Origin: an uncultured Burkholderiales bacterium
GTDB taxonomy: Bacteria; Pseudomonadota; Gammaproteobacteria; Burkholderiales; Burkholderiaceae_C
Assembly: GCA_903933115.1 (NCBI GenBank)
Contig: CAIZIT010000005.1
Span: 55,788 to 119,787, forward strand
DNA length: 64,000 bases
Direction of reading: 5' to 3'
Shown here: one piece after another, positions 1 through 8,989 of the stretch
Position numbering within the stretch: the first letter of the stretch is position 1
Layout of the letters: each line of letters starts with the position of its first letter
Made by a program: the position numbers and the translations under genes
The notes under the pieces: generated by a model
Database searches by the model: none
What the model was told of the DNA's origin: nothing
What the model saw: only the letters and a program-made list of their open reading frames with translations

Positions 1-7
1 CCACGCC

Positions 8-37
8 AAGAGCTCTAGATTTTCTAGAGCTCTTTTT
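8..37 (+). terminator. Intrinsic terminator of a gene upstream of the window
   Basis: A 12-bp perfect stem (AAGAGCTCTAGA paired with TCTAGAGCTCTT) with a 3-nt TTT loop runs straight into a T-run. It ends transcription of a plus-strand gene whose coding part lies outside the window. Confidence 0.85.
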
Positions 38-116
38 CATCTAAAGCCCTACAAACGGCTCACAGCAGCACCCTTACACAGCACCCTTGCGCAGCCCCCT
101 TTTGGAGTCACTCACC

Positions 117-1010
117 ATGCAATCGCTTTTTTCATCTGACATCCAGTCTTTGCCTCTGCTGGCCAGGGGCAAAGTTCGTGACAACTACGCCGTAGGGGAT
201 GACAAAATTTTAATGGTCGCAACAGACCGAATTTCTGCATTCGATGTGGTGATGGGTCAAGCCATTCCAGGCAAAGGCATCTTGCTCACGCAAATGGCCC
301 TTTTTTGGTTTGAACAGCTCCAACATCTTTGCCCCAATCACCTCACGCACCAAGCCCCCGAATCGGTCGTGAAAGAGGAGGACCATGCACAAGTTCGAGA
401 GCGCTCCATGCTGGTCAAACGTCTCAAGCCCTTGCCGATCGAAGCCGTCGTTCGAGGCTACCTTGCTGGAAGCGCCTGGAGTGAATACAAAGCCCACCAA
501 ACCGCTTGTGGCATCGCTTTGCCCAAAGGCTTGCAAAACGCAAGCGAACTGGCCCAACCCATCTTCACGCCGGCCACCAAAGCAGCCGTGGGTGATCATG
601 ATGAAAACATCAGCTTTGAGCAAACCGTCTCCTTGATCGGGCGCGATTTGGCCCATCAAGTTCGCGAAGTGAGCATTGCCCTTTACACCCAGGCCAGGCG
701 CATTGCCCTCCAAAAGGGGATCATCATTGCGGACACCAAATTTGAGTTTGGTTTGAATGAAAAGGACGAGCTTGTTTTGATGGATGAGATACTGACGCCA
801 GACTCCTCTCGCTACTGGCCGCTTCAGACCTACAAGGAGGGCTTCAATCCACCCAGCTACGACAAACAGTACCTGCGTGACTGGCTTGAAAGCGCTCAAG
901 TCGATGGCGCACCTTGGAATAAATCCGCACCAGCCCCCACCTTGCCGCAACAGGTGATCGAAGAGACGGCCAAAAAGTATGAAGAGGTCTGGGACCTCTT
1001 CAAGTCCTAA
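117..1010 (+). CDS. purC: Phosphoribosylaminoimidazole-succinocarboxamide synthase
   Basis: SAICAR synthetase condenses CAIR with aspartate using ATP, a cytosolic step of de novo purine synthesis. The 297-residue protein is of the longer, ADE1-like form. It has the N-terminal nucleotide-binding part (ARGKVRDNYAVGDDKILMVA), the VVRGYLAGSAWSEY substrate segment and the FEFG / DEILTPDSSRYW motif. The ATG at 117 is chosen because GGAG lies 9 nt before it; an in-frame TTG at 87 would add ten residues without a better ribosome site. purE and purK follow about 1 kb downstream, separated by an opposite-strand gene, so this is a dispersed purine cluster. Confidence 0.95.
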   Translation: MQSLFSSDIQSLPLLARGKVRDNYAVGDDKILMVATDRISAFDVVMGQAIPGKGILLTQMALFWFEQLQHLCPNHLTHQAPESVVKEEDHAQVRERSMLVKRLKPLPIEAVVRGYLAGSAWSEYKAHQTACGIALPKGLQNASELAQPIFTPATKAAVGDHDENISFEQTVSLIGRDLAHQVREVSIALYTQARRIALQKGIIIADTKFEFGLNEKDELVLMDEILTPDSSRYWPLQTYKEGFNPPSYDKQYLRDWLESAQVDGAPWNKSAPAPTLPQQVIEETAKKYEEVWDLFKS

Positions 1011-1068
1011 GCCTCATCTTGCCCAGTGGCGAACAAGAACGCCCTGCTTTCTTGCCTGATGCGACCCC

Positions 1069-2025
1069 TCAATTCAAGGCCATGCTGAGTTTTCTCCTGT
1101 ATTTGGAGACCAACTCTGCCTGAGGGTCGTCGGCTTGGGGGATGTGGCCCGCCAGCTCTATGCCGCCTTGAGTCGTGTTGGACTGGGGCTTTTCTTTTTG
1201 CGCCTTCACAGGACTCATCAACTCCAGCAAGGCCACGTAGAGCTTTCTTGCAATTTGATCTGACCACGACTTGTCTCTCATCACGATTTCAAGCAACTCG
1301 TCCATCGCAGCAGTCAACTCGCCCACCGCCACCAAATACCGCGCCTTGGCCAAACGGGTCTCAAAGTCTCTCTTGTCTTTGGCCAAATGGGCATCAAACT
1401 GCTCCATGCTCCACTGCGCTTTTGCATCGGTTTGCATGAATTGGAAACAGGCCAACCAATGCCTGAGTGCCTCAAACCTGAGCTGCAAGGGAATTTGTGC
1501 CAAAGCGGGCGCAAGCACCATCTCCGCGGTTTGCAACTCACCCGATTTGATCAAGAGCTTGGCGTAATCGTACCTCGCCTCATCATTGGCAGGATTCATC
1601 GCCAAGGCCTCTTGCAATTTGACCAAAGCCTCCTCATCGTTGCCTTCTTCCAAGAGTGCCTGAGCCTCTTGGGCGTCCTCTTGAGCAATCAACTCCTCCA
1701 CGGAAGGCAAATGCTTGTCTAAAAACTCTTTGATCTTGCCCTCTGGCAAGGCGCCCATGAAACCATCAACGGGACGCCCCTCTTTCAACAACACACATGT
1801 CGGAATGCTTTTGATGCCAAAAGCGCCAGCCAACTGCTGCTCTTCGTCGGAGTTGATCTTGACCAATTTGAATCTACCTTGGTAATCCTCCTCCAAGCGC
1901 TCCAACATCGGGCCAATGGTCTTGCACGGACCACACCAAGGGGCCCAAAAGTCCACCAAAACCGGCGTTTGCATAGAAGCGGCCATCACTTCGAGCTCAA
2001 AATTTTCTACCGTTACATCCATCAT
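1069..2025 (-). CDS. Thioredoxin-TPR co-chaperone, CnoX/YbbN type
   Basis: The protein (318 aa) has an N-terminal thioredoxin domain (about residues 5-110) with an intact WCGPC active site (Cys31, Cys34) and the cis-Pro region SIPTC. A helical TPR-like C-terminal half (about 115-290) is rich in Leu/Ala/Glu repeats. This is the layout of E. coli CnoX (YbbN), a redox-linked holdase that hands substrates to GroEL/DnaK. Unlike E. coli CnoX it keeps both CxxC cysteines, so it may act as a true oxidoreductase. AGGAG lies about 9 nt before the ATG at 2025; a second ATG follows immediately. It is transcribed away from purE and converges on purC. Confidence 0.88.
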   Translation of the reverse strand: MMDVTVENFELEVMAASMQTPVLVDFWAPWCGPCKTIGPMLERLEEDYQGRFKLVKINSDEEQQLAGAFGIKSIPTCVLLKEGRPVDGFMGALPEGKIKEFLDKHLPSVEELIAQEDAQEAQALLEEGNDEEALVKLQEALAMNPANDEARYDYAKLLIKSGELQTAEMVLAPALAQIPLQLRFEALRHWLACFQFMQTDAKAQWSMEQFDAHLAKDKRDFETRLAKARYLVAVGELTAAMDELLEIVMRDKSWSDQIARKLYVALLELMSPVKAQKEKPQSNTTQGGIELAGHIPQADDPQAELVSKYRRKLSMALN

Positions 2026-2089
2026 TTCAATCCACTCCTAGCAAAACCTTAAAATAGCCGACAATTGTCACATTATTTAGGCCACCACA

Positions 2090-2578
2090 ATGACACCAGC
2101 ACTGATCGCCGTCGTCATGGGCTCCCAATCCGATTGGGACACCATGCAGCATGCCACCCTGATCTTAAAAGAATTTGAGGTTTCTTTTGAAGCGAGCGTC
2201 TTGTCGGCACACCGCATGCCCGATCAAATGTTCAGCTTCGCAGAAGCCGCCAAAGCCCGAGGTCTGAAGGCCATTATCGCTGGTGCGGGAGGCGCCGCCC
2301 ACCTGCCAGGCATGCTGGCCGCCAAAACGACCCTGCCCGTCTTGGGCGTTCCTGTGGCCAGTCGGCACCTCCAAGGGGTGGACTCCTTGCACAGTATTGT
2401 TCAAATGCCCAAAGGCATTCCCGTGGCCACCTTTGCCATCGGTCAAGCCGGAGCCGCCAACGCTGCGCTCTTTGCCATTTCTCTTTTGGCACTTCACGAC
2501 CCCAGGCTCGCTGAAAAACTCGATCTGTACAGGCATACGCAAACGGCATTGGCTCAAAATTCAAAACTGGACCTTTAA
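2090..2578 (+). CDS. purE: N5-carboxyaminoimidazole ribonucleotide mutase
   Basis: The class I PurE mutase converts N5-CAIR to CAIR, the step after PurK. The 162-residue length is normal. Visible hallmarks are the [10 protein letters not shown] phosphate-binding start, [27 protein letters not shown] and [15 protein letters not shown]. There is no clear Shine-Dalgarno before the ATG, which is 64 bp from the divergent thioredoxin gene. purK begins 126 bp downstream, so the two probably form an operon. Confidence 0.96.
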   Translation: MTPALIAVVMGSQSDWDTMQHATLILKEFEVSFEASVLSAHRMPDQMFSFAEAAKARGLKAIIAGAGGAAHLPGMLAAKTTLPVLGVPVASRHLQGVDSLHSIVQMPKGIPVATFAIGQAGAANAALFAISLLALHDPRLAEKLDLYRHTQTALAQNSKLDL

Positions 2579-2704
2579 ATGCGCTTGCGCATCACGCCTG
2601 CTGGAGTGTTCCAATGGAGGCCTTGAAAGTCTTTGACCCCATGAACCTTTTCACGCAGCTGAACGATTCAACCGTACCCCAACCACCCCACACACCCTTT
2701 GCTC

Positions 2705-3976
2705 ATGAACACCGCACCCAGCACACTTGATTGTTTATCGCCCCCAGCTTGCATTGGGGTCTTGGGTGCAGGTCAACTGGGCCGAATGCTGGTGCATGCC
2801 GCTCAAGCCATGGGTTATCAAACTGTGGTCTTGGACCCCGATGCCAATGCGCCAGCGGCTCAAGTCAGTCAAAACGCGCTGCAATACGCCTACGATGACC
2901 CCAAAGGCATTGCACACTTGGCCCGCCTTGCCGCTCGAGTCACCACTGAATTTGAAAACGTACCGGCCCTCACCTTGACCCAACTGAGCGAACACTTGCT
3001 TGTTCGTCCTGGGGCTCAAGCGGTGAGCATTGCACAAGACCGAATTGCAGAAAAAAACATGATTCGCTCTTGCCATCTTCAAACGGCGCCCTTTCACATC
3101 ATTGAAAGCGCTGAAGATGTGCTTACGACCCCCCCCGATCTCTTACCCGGTATCTTGAAAACAGCACGCCTGGGCTACGACGGCAAAGGACAAGTCCAAG
3201 TCAAGACCTTGGAGGATTTGTCCTTGGCCTATGCGTCGATGAACGCCGCGTCCCCAGAAAAGCAAAACGGGGCCCATTTGAGCTGCGTGCTGGAGAAGAA
3301 ACTTCCCCTCTTGGCTGAATACTCCGTGATTTTGGCTCGCAATGAGCTCAACCACATGGTGAATTTGCCCATCCAATGCAACCAACACCTCCACGGTATT
3401 TTGCACCTGAGCACCGTCTTCAAGGGCAGTCTGCCCAGCGGTCTCGAGCATGAGCTGATCTTGGCAGCACAAACCATTGCTCAAAAATTGTCCTATATCG
3501 GGGTGCTGTGTGTGGAGTTTTTTGTTTTGCAAGATCCTGCCCCTCATGGCCTTGCCACCAAGTGGGTGGTCAATGAAATCGCCCCGCGTCCACACAACAG
3601 CGGCCACCACAGCTTGAACTCTTGCGACATCTCTCAGTTTGAACTTCAATTGAGAACGCTTTGTGGATTGCCCCTCACAGCACCAAGACAGCACAGTCCC
3701 TGTGTCATGCTCAATTTGCTGGGAGACCTCTGGCTCGAGCCTGAAGGCGCTCAGCCCGTGGAGCCTGCCTGGGCAGATATCTTGGCGCTCCCCGGCACGC
3801 ATTTGCATTTGTATGGAAAGAGTGAGCCTCGAAGGGGGCGCAAAATGGGTCACCTCAACATCACAGGATCGCGTCCAGAGGACACCTTAGAGACCCTCGA
3901 ACAATGTCTCTCCCTCTTGGGCTTGCCCCCAGTGAGTCCCGCCTTCTTGGACCAGCACTTTAGACATGATCATTGA
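2705..3976 (+). CDS. purK: N5-carboxyaminoimidazole ribonucleotide synthase
   Basis: This ATP-grasp enzyme (423 aa) carboxylates AIR with bicarbonate to N5-CAIR, feeding PurE. The N-terminal GVLGAGQLGRMLVHAA dinucleotide-like loop, the ATP-grasp core (LKTARLGYDGKGQ, CVLEKKL) and the metal/substrate motif NEIAPRPHNSGHHS are all present. The ATG at 2705 is preferred to an in-frame TTG six bases earlier. The 3' end overlaps the next gene by 11 bp, implying translational coupling with the Sua5 homologue. Confidence 0.95.
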   Translation: MNTAPSTLDCLSPPACIGVLGAGQLGRMLVHAAQAMGYQTVVLDPDANAPAAQVSQNALQYAYDDPKGIAHLARLAARVTTEFENVPALTLTQLSEHLLVRPGAQAVSIAQDRIAEKNMIRSCHLQTAPFHIIESAEDVLTTPPDLLPGILKTARLGYDGKGQVQVKTLEDLSLAYASMNAASPEKQNGAHLSCVLEKKLPLLAEYSVILARNELNHMVNLPIQCNQHLHGILHLSTVFKGSLPSGLEHELILAAQTIAQKLSYIGVLCVEFFVLQDPAPHGLATKWVVNEIAPRPHNSGHHSLNSCDISQFELQLRTLCGLPLTAPRQHSPCVMLNLLGDLWLEPEGAQPVEPAWADILALPGTHLHLYGKSEPRRGRKMGHLNITGSRPEDTLETLEQCLSLLGLPPVSPAFLDQHFRHDH

Positions 3977-5024
3977 ACACCCCACTCCCGTTGAGCTCCA
4001 ACATGCGGCCCACATGCTCAAAGAGGGTCAGGTGTTGGCTTTTCCCACAGAGACCGTTTACGGTTTGGGTGCAGACGCAGACAACCCCAGCGCGGTCGCT
4101 TGTATTTTTGAAACCAAGGGGCGCCCCAAGGACCACCCTTTGATCGTTCATGTCGGGGAAGCTGCAAGCGTTGCGCATTTTGCCCTCACCATCCCCCCCT
4201 TTGCCAAAGTTCTGATGCAAAAATTCTGGCCAGGTCCTTTGACCCTGATCCTGCCCAAACGCCCCGGTGTTGCCGATGCGGCAAGTGGAGGTCATGCCAC
4301 CATTGGCTTGAGAATGCCCTCCCATCCCCTGGCTTTGTCCTTGCTGGAGTGCTCAAAGCGCCTGGGTGTCTTTGGTGTCGCGGCACCCAGTGCCAATCGG
4401 TTTGGACGTGTGAGCCCCACACGAGCCGCGCATGTGGAGGAAGAATTCGGCAAGGATTTGATGGTTTTGGATGGTGGCCCATGCACCATTGGCATCGAGT
4501 CGACCATCATCGATTGCACCAGAGATGCACCTATTTTGTTAAGGCCAGGTCAATTGAGCTTGGAGCTGATAGAGCTCGCCTTGGGGGAGAAGGTTTACGC
4601 TCAACTGATCGATCAAGAGCATCCTGAGTCCGCACAGAACTTGCCCGGCCCCTTGACGCCGCTCAACGCCTTGACCCCTTCCGAAGCGCCCAAGGCGTCT
4701 GGTCGATTATTGGCCCACTACGCGCCAAGTGCCAAAGTCGAGCTCTTGGAACCCCAAGCTTTGTTGGAGCGCCTGTCCACACATGCGCACCAACCCAACG
4801 CACGCATTGGCGTTTGGAGTTTTGAAGATGGCACCCAAGGCAACCCCACCTATCTTTACAAAGCCATGCCCACTCATGCGGATGCATGTGCCCATGAACT
4901 CTTTTCCACCTTGAGAGAGTTTGACCATGCGGGCGTGCAGGAAATTTGGATCCAACATCCCCCTCACTTGGCCCAATGGCTGGGGGTTTATGATCGCTTG
5001 AAAAGAGCGTCGAGTGCTCAATAA
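3966..5024 (+). CDS. L-threonylcarbamoyladenylate synthase, long Sua5 type
   Basis: The enzyme makes threonylcarbamoyl-AMP from Thr, bicarbonate and ATP, the first step of the t6A37 tRNA modification. The N-terminal YrdC domain shows FPTETVYGLGADA, KGRPKDHPL and WPGPLTLIL. The 352-residue length and C-terminal extension (with GRLLAHYAPSAKVELL) identify the two-domain Sua5 form rather than short TsaC. It overlaps purK. tsaB, whose product acts in the next step of the same pathway, lies about 2.7 kb downstream. Confidence 0.94.
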   Translation: MIIEHPTPVELQHAAHMLKEGQVLAFPTETVYGLGADADNPSAVACIFETKGRPKDHPLIVHVGEAASVAHFALTIPPFAKVLMQKFWPGPLTLILPKRPGVADAASGGHATIGLRMPSHPLALSLLECSKRLGVFGVAAPSANRFGRVSPTRAAHVEEEFGKDLMVLDGGPCTIGIESTIIDCTRDAPILLRPGQLSLELIELALGEKVYAQLIDQEHPESAQNLPGPLTPLNALTPSEAPKASGRLLAHYAPSAKVELLEPQALLERLSTHAHQPNARIGVWSFEDGTQGNPTYLYKAMPTHADACAHELFSTLREFDHAGVQEIWIQHPPHLAQWLGVYDRLKRASSAQ

Positions 5025-5099
5025 TTTCGTTTTTTGTGACTTCGATCCCCCTTTGGCTGGAACTACAAGTAAACTACTGGCACTTACCGGAGTGAATAG

Positions 5100-6023
5100 A
5101 TGATGATGAAGTTGCTCAAATGGCCCACCTCAGGCATTGTGATCGGCGCACTGAGCTTGATGCTTGGTTTGGCTGGTTGTGGATCGAGCTCAAAATACGA
5201 CGAGTTCTTCCCCACTCGAATTGTCTCCGTGGGCGACTTCTTGAGTTATCAAGGCACTTTGGCCAACGGCTACAACGACAAGTTGACCGTGAACGACCAA
5301 ACCATCAACAATTGGGTCACACAACTGGCCACCAGTTACAACATTGTTTTTGACCCCAGCGATTCAGGTCTTGCAACACCCAATGCCACGGTGGCCACCT
5401 TGGCTCAACAATTGAACGGCTTTATCCCCAAAGCAGGTGACATGCTCGTGATCAATGCCGGCATGAACGACATCTTGAATCACACGAACGACGTGATCAA
5501 TAAAAAGGAAACGCCCGATCAGGCCATTGCCACCCTTGGCGCACTGGGCACCACCTATCAACTGTTTGCCAGAGATCAACTCAAAAATTTTGGTCACATT
5601 TTGATTTTGAATGCCTACGACTTGAAAGGGAGCCCTTTTGCCCAAAAGAATGCCGCTCAATTCGCAGCGGCTTGGCCCACCTACAGTGGAGGACTTGCGC
5701 AATTCATCCAAGACGAGACGCGCAACTTCAACAACAAAATCATCTCCAACGCTGGCACTTACGTATCCGGTCAAGGCGTGCGACTCTTTGATGCTGAAGT
5801 GCTTTACTTGAGTGCCGATTTCCAAGGCTACGGCATCACAACGGCAGGTCTCACCTTGGCCGCATGCCCAGGCACCACTGCGGGCATCAATTGCACGGCA
5901 AGCACAGCAGACACCAACTACAACACCTATTTGTACGCCGATGACATCAACGTCTCCCCCGTTGCACAACGCTTACTTGGTGCATACGCCTACACCTTTT
6001 TGAGAAGCGCAAAGGGCTGGTGA
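5100..6023 (+). CDS. GDSL/SGNH-hydrolase-like lipoprotein, probable pseudoenzyme
   Basis: The protein (307 aa) begins with a signal peptide and lipobox LAGC, Cys27 being the expected lipidation site, so it should be an envelope lipoprotein. The fold is GDSL-like. Block I reads SVGDFLSYQG (residues 43-52), block III NAGMNDIL (Asn123-Asp124 kept), an internal LNAYDLKGSPFA strand follows, and block V reads YADDINVSPVAQRLLG (279-294). In active members block I is GDSLS and block V is DxxH. Here the nucleophile Ser is Phe47 and the catalytic His is Asn284. A lipase activity is therefore unlikely, and a binding or structural role is inferred. GGAG lies 7 nt before the ATG; two further ATGs follow in tandem. 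It converges on dacB. Confidence 0.78.
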   Translation: MMMKLLKWPTSGIVIGALSLMLGLAGCGSSSKYDEFFPTRIVSVGDFLSYQGTLANGYNDKLTVNDQTINNWVTQLATSYNIVFDPSDSGLATPNATVATLAQQLNGFIPKAGDMLVINAGMNDILNHTNDVINKKETPDQAIATLGALGTTYQLFARDQLKNFGHILILNAYDLKGSPFAQKNAAQFAAAWPTYSGGLAQFIQDETRNFNNKIISNAGTYVSGQGVRLFDAEVLYLSADFQGYGITTAGLTLAACPGTTAGINCTASTADTNYNTYLYADDINVSPVAQRLLGAYAYTFLRSAKGW

Positions 6024-6040
6024 TCCATGGCGCCAAGCGC

Positions 6041-7576
6041 CTACTGGTTCGCCACCCATTGAATCAAAGCCTCCAAGACCACTTGTCCCTCTTTGGCCTT
6101 GGGGTCATTGATGATGGCCACCAAAATATGACGCTTTTGTCCTCGGTCTTGCACAATACCAGCCACCCCGTTCACATCTTTTAAACTTCCCGTTTTCAAA
6201 TGTGCGGGCGCAATGCTTTGACGCGACTTCAACGTTCCATCAACACCACTGATGGGCAACGAAGCCATGACCTCAGACATGAAAGGCGACAACCACATGT
6301 GATCGAGCAAGTCGCTCAGTCCTTGTGCACTGATGCGCTCGCTGCGACTCAGGCCTGAGCCTTGCTCAATGATCAAAGGGGTTGATGAAACCTTCTCACG
6401 CCACCATCCTTGCACCACTTCTCTGGAGACATTTTCATTGGCAGCGCGCGGCATGTCCGAACTGGTGTTCAAGCTCAAGCTCAAAAAGAGATGCTGTGCC
6501 ATCACATTGTTGGAGTATTTGTTCATGTCCTTGACCACATCGCTCAATGGGGGTGAGCTCTCCGTCCAAAGTAAGCGGGCCTGGGCGGGCAGAGCACCCA
6601 CTTTAAACACCCCTTCAATTTCTCCCTGTAAGCTCTTCCAAAGTCCAGCGAGTGCACGCTGTGTGAATTCTTGTGGCTTGGCAAAGGCCAAGGGCCAGAC
6701 TTTGGTGCCACAGGCTTTGGCATAACTGCCCGAAAAGGTGATGCCCAAGGGTTGAGCGAAATCTGCTCGAAGCTCCTTTCTGTAGTCCAGGCAATTGCTG
6801 CCCGACAAAGGAACCCCTTTGGGGTAGGTCAATCCCGCCAGTGGGGGCTCAATGCTCACGTGCGCCACGCCGCTCCAGGGGTCGGGGGTGAAGGTCATCA
6901 AAATCGCATTGAAGTTGATGAGCAGTGCATCGGCAGCAACGTTGTAGGGCTTCAGAGGCTCCCCATCAAATTGTCCCGGATCCCTCGCTGGCTCGTCCAA
7001 CATGCTTTTATCAACAATGACATCGCCTTTTATTTTCTGTACACCCATGGCTCTTAGCTTTTGCAACAAGTGGGTCGCGCTCTCGACACTCAGCTTGGGG
7101 TCCAGTCCACCTCGAATGATCACATCCCCAACCAAAAGGCCAGAGGGCTCAATGGGCCCAGTGATGTAGACCTCGGTTTTCCATGTGTAATTGGGACCCA
7201 GCATGTCCAGCGCAGCTTGAGTGGTCACCAACTTCATGAGAGAGGCTGGCGTGCGCAGTTGGCTGGGCAAGTGCGACATTTCGATGCGGGGGAGCCGTGC
7301 TGGAGTTCTGTCTTGCCCTTTTAAGCTGTTGCCCAAATGGGGCCTCTCGCTTGGCAGCTCCTTCACCATCACACTCAAAGAGGAGGGGGCGATGCCCACG
7401 TTTTTCAAGAGCTGCACAATGGGCTCAGGCAAGCCAGGTGGCTCGAGCTTTGCGCGTTCGCGCAACGCCTCAGCCCCAGGGCCTTCGATGGCTTTGGCCC
7501 CAAGCGTTTGCGCTGACAAGAGCAAAAAAAGGCCCAAAAATGCATATTTGGCTTGGGTTTGAGTGCTTGATTTCAT
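6041..7576 (-). CDS. dacB: D-alanyl-D-alanine carboxypeptidase/endopeptidase, PBP4 family
   Basis: A penicillin-binding protein of the S13 family that trims and cleaves peptidoglycan cross-links in the periplasm. The 511 residues begin with a signal segment (about 10-28). The three catalytic motifs are present: SLMK (Ser112, Lys115) within TPASLMKLVTTQAAL, YSNN (SxN) and HLKTG. The large inserted domain between motifs one and two that marks PBP4 is there. It is transcribed divergently from tsaB with a 129-bp gap and has a weak ribosome site. Confidence 0.93.
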   Translation of the reverse strand: MKSSTQTQAKYAFLGLFLLLSAQTLGAKAIEGPGAEALRERAKLEPPGLPEPIVQLLKNVGIAPSSLSVMVKELPSERPHLGNSLKGQDRTPARLPRIEMSHLPSQLRTPASLMKLVTTQAALDMLGPNYTWKTEVYITGPIEPSGLLVGDVIIRGGLDPKLSVESATHLLQKLRAMGVQKIKGDVIVDKSMLDEPARDPGQFDGEPLKPYNVAADALLINFNAILMTFTPDPWSGVAHVSIEPPLAGLTYPKGVPLSGSNCLDYRKELRADFAQPLGITFSGSYAKACGTKVWPLAFAKPQEFTQRALAGLWKSLQGEIEGVFKVGALPAQARLLWTESSPPLSDVVKDMNKYSNNVMAQHLFLSLSLNTSSDMPRAANENVSREVVQGWWREKVSSTPLIIEQGSGLSRSERISAQGLSDLLDHMWLSPFMSEVMASLPISGVDGTLKSRQSIAPAHLKTGSLKDVNGVAGIVQDRGQKRHILVAIINDPKAKEGQVVLEALIQWVANQ

Positions 7577-7705
7577 GTTTCAACTTTGCCCAAGAATGCT
7601 TGCCTTGTCAAGAAAGAAGCGCCTCTTGCGCTGGGCCGTCTTCCAAGGGCTTGCCTGCAGAGGCCATGCGCATCAAATCGAATCCGCTTGGAGGATAATA
7701 GGGTG

Positions 7706-8467
7706 ATGAACTTCTTAGCCCTTGAGTGCAGCAGCGAAACTTTATCCTTGGCCGCATCCAAGCTCACTCAAAACTGGTATTTTGAATGTGCAGGTGGCCC
7801 CCAGACTTCAAGCATCTTGGTGCCTCAGTGCCTTGAGGGTTTGGCGCGTTTGAAATTGTCCATGGACGAACTCGACGCCATCGTTTATGCGCGAGGACCC
7901 GGTTCTTTTACGGGTCTTAGAACCGCGTGCTCCGCTGCTCAAGGTTTTTCTTTCGCTCACCAAACGCTCACCCTGGGCGTGGACTCATTACTGGGTTTGG
8001 CGCATACGGCACACCGCTTGAAACCTGCTTTCAATAGGGTCTTGTCGGTCCTCGATGCTCGCATGGGCCAACTCTATGTAGGCGCTTACAGCTTCACCTC
8101 TGGCTTTTGGGAAGTGCACCAAGCCCCTCAGTTGATCGATCCCCCCGAAGCCTTACTGCCCAAGGCGTGGACTTTGGAGAACCCAACAGCGCCTTTCCTT
8201 TTGGTCTGCAACACCGAAAGCCCCACACAAATGGAGCTGATGCAAACCTTGAAAGGCCAGCACCAAAATTTTGAATTCGTTTTGATGAGTCCTCGAGCAG
8301 ATGCACTGATTGATTTGGCCTCCATCCATTTCACCCATCCCTCATTGAGCGAAAGGCTTGGGTTTCAAACGGGCTTGCCGACACCTTTGTATGTGCGCGA
8401 ACGGGTGGCCCAGACCACCGAAGAGAGGTCGGCCGCTCCAACCCAGCTCGTCACCCCAACACGCTAA
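7706..8467 (+). CDS. tsaB: tRNA t6A biosynthesis protein TsaB
   Basis: TsaB is the ASKHA-fold partner of TsaD in the complex that transfers threonylcarbamoyl to A37 of ANN-decoding tRNAs. The protein starts MNFLALECSSETLSLA, and the family signature ARGPGSFTGLRTA and ...VLDARMGQLYVGAY are intact. It has 253 aa. The ATG at 7706 follows GGAGG at 7690-7694; an adjacent GTG at 7703 is an alternative. The open frame extends upstream to 7586 but that part lacks family similarity. rimI follows 50 bp later, a common pairing. Confidence 0.93.
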   Translation: MNFLALECSSETLSLAASKLTQNWYFECAGGPQTSSILVPQCLEGLARLKLSMDELDAIVYARGPGSFTGLRTACSAAQGFSFAHQTLTLGVDSLLGLAHTAHRLKPAFNRVLSVLDARMGQLYVGAYSFTSGFWEVHQAPQLIDPPEALLPKAWTLENPTAPFLLVCNTESPTQMELMQTLKGQHQNFEFVLMSPRADALIDLASIHFTHPSLSERLGFQTGLPTPLYVRERVAQTTEERSAAPTQLVTPTR

Positions 8468-8517
8468 GCCCTGTCTCGCAATTGTCCATTTTTTGATGCG
8501 CCTTGTCTGCCCCTCCC

Positions 8518-8982
8518 ATGTCTAGCCTCCCTTTCCACGACCTCCACTTCCAGGCCCTGACGCCGCAAAGCCTGGAAGACTTGATGCGAATTGAGGAGTC
8601 GGTTTACGCCAAACCCTGGACGCGGGGCAACTTTCTTGACGCCATGAAGAACAACAATTGGTGTCAACTTTTGATGAATGAAGGTGAATTGACGGGGTAT
8701 TTTGTTGCTATGATGGGCTTTCAAGAAGTGCATCTTTTGAACTTAACTGTCGCTCCCAGCTATCAAAAAAGGGGGCTGGGCTTACACATGCTGCAGTGCT
8801 TGGGCATGATGTCTCAAACGGTGAATGCAGAATGGATTTGGCTTGAGGTGCGTGTGAGCAATGCCCGAGCTTTAGAAGTTTATGAAAAGTTTGGTTTTAG
8901 AAAAGTCGGTGAGCGTAAAAATTACTACCCCCTCACCACGAACAAGCGTGAAGATGCGATCATCATGAGCTATCGACTTTAA
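8518..8982 (+). CDS. rimI: Ribosomal-protein-alanine N-acetyltransferase
   Basis: A GNAT-family acetyltransferase that modifies the N-terminal alanine of ribosomal protein S18. The acetyl-CoA loop YQKRGLGLHMLQCL, the beta-bulge LLNLTVAPSY, and the LEVRVSNARALEVYEKFGF C-terminal motif fit RimI. It has 154 aa from the ATG at 8518; an in-frame TTG at 8503 is the alternative and neither has a clear Shine-Dalgarno. It sits between tsaB and a uracil-DNA glycosylase homologue, with only 7 bp to the latter. Confidence 0.92.
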   Translation: MSSLPFHDLHFQALTPQSLEDLMRIEESVYAKPWTRGNFLDAMKNNNWCQLLMNEGELTGYFVAMMGFQEVHLLNLTVAPSYQKRGLGLHMLQCLGMMSQTVNAEWIWLEVRVSNARALEVYEKFGFRKVGERKNYYPLTTNKREDAIIMSYRL

Positions 8983-8989
8983 TTCAAGC

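Noticed and set aside
210..950. A 246-codon minus-strand open frame
   Set aside because: It is antisense to purC and shows no protein-like motifs; purC is strongly conserved on the other strand.
3143..3853. A 236-codon minus-strand open frame
   Set aside because: Antisense to purK, whose ATP-grasp motifs are clear.
7660..7700. A tRNA T-loop-like TCGAATCC
   Set aside because: It lacks the flanking T-stem and no cloverleaf can be drawn.
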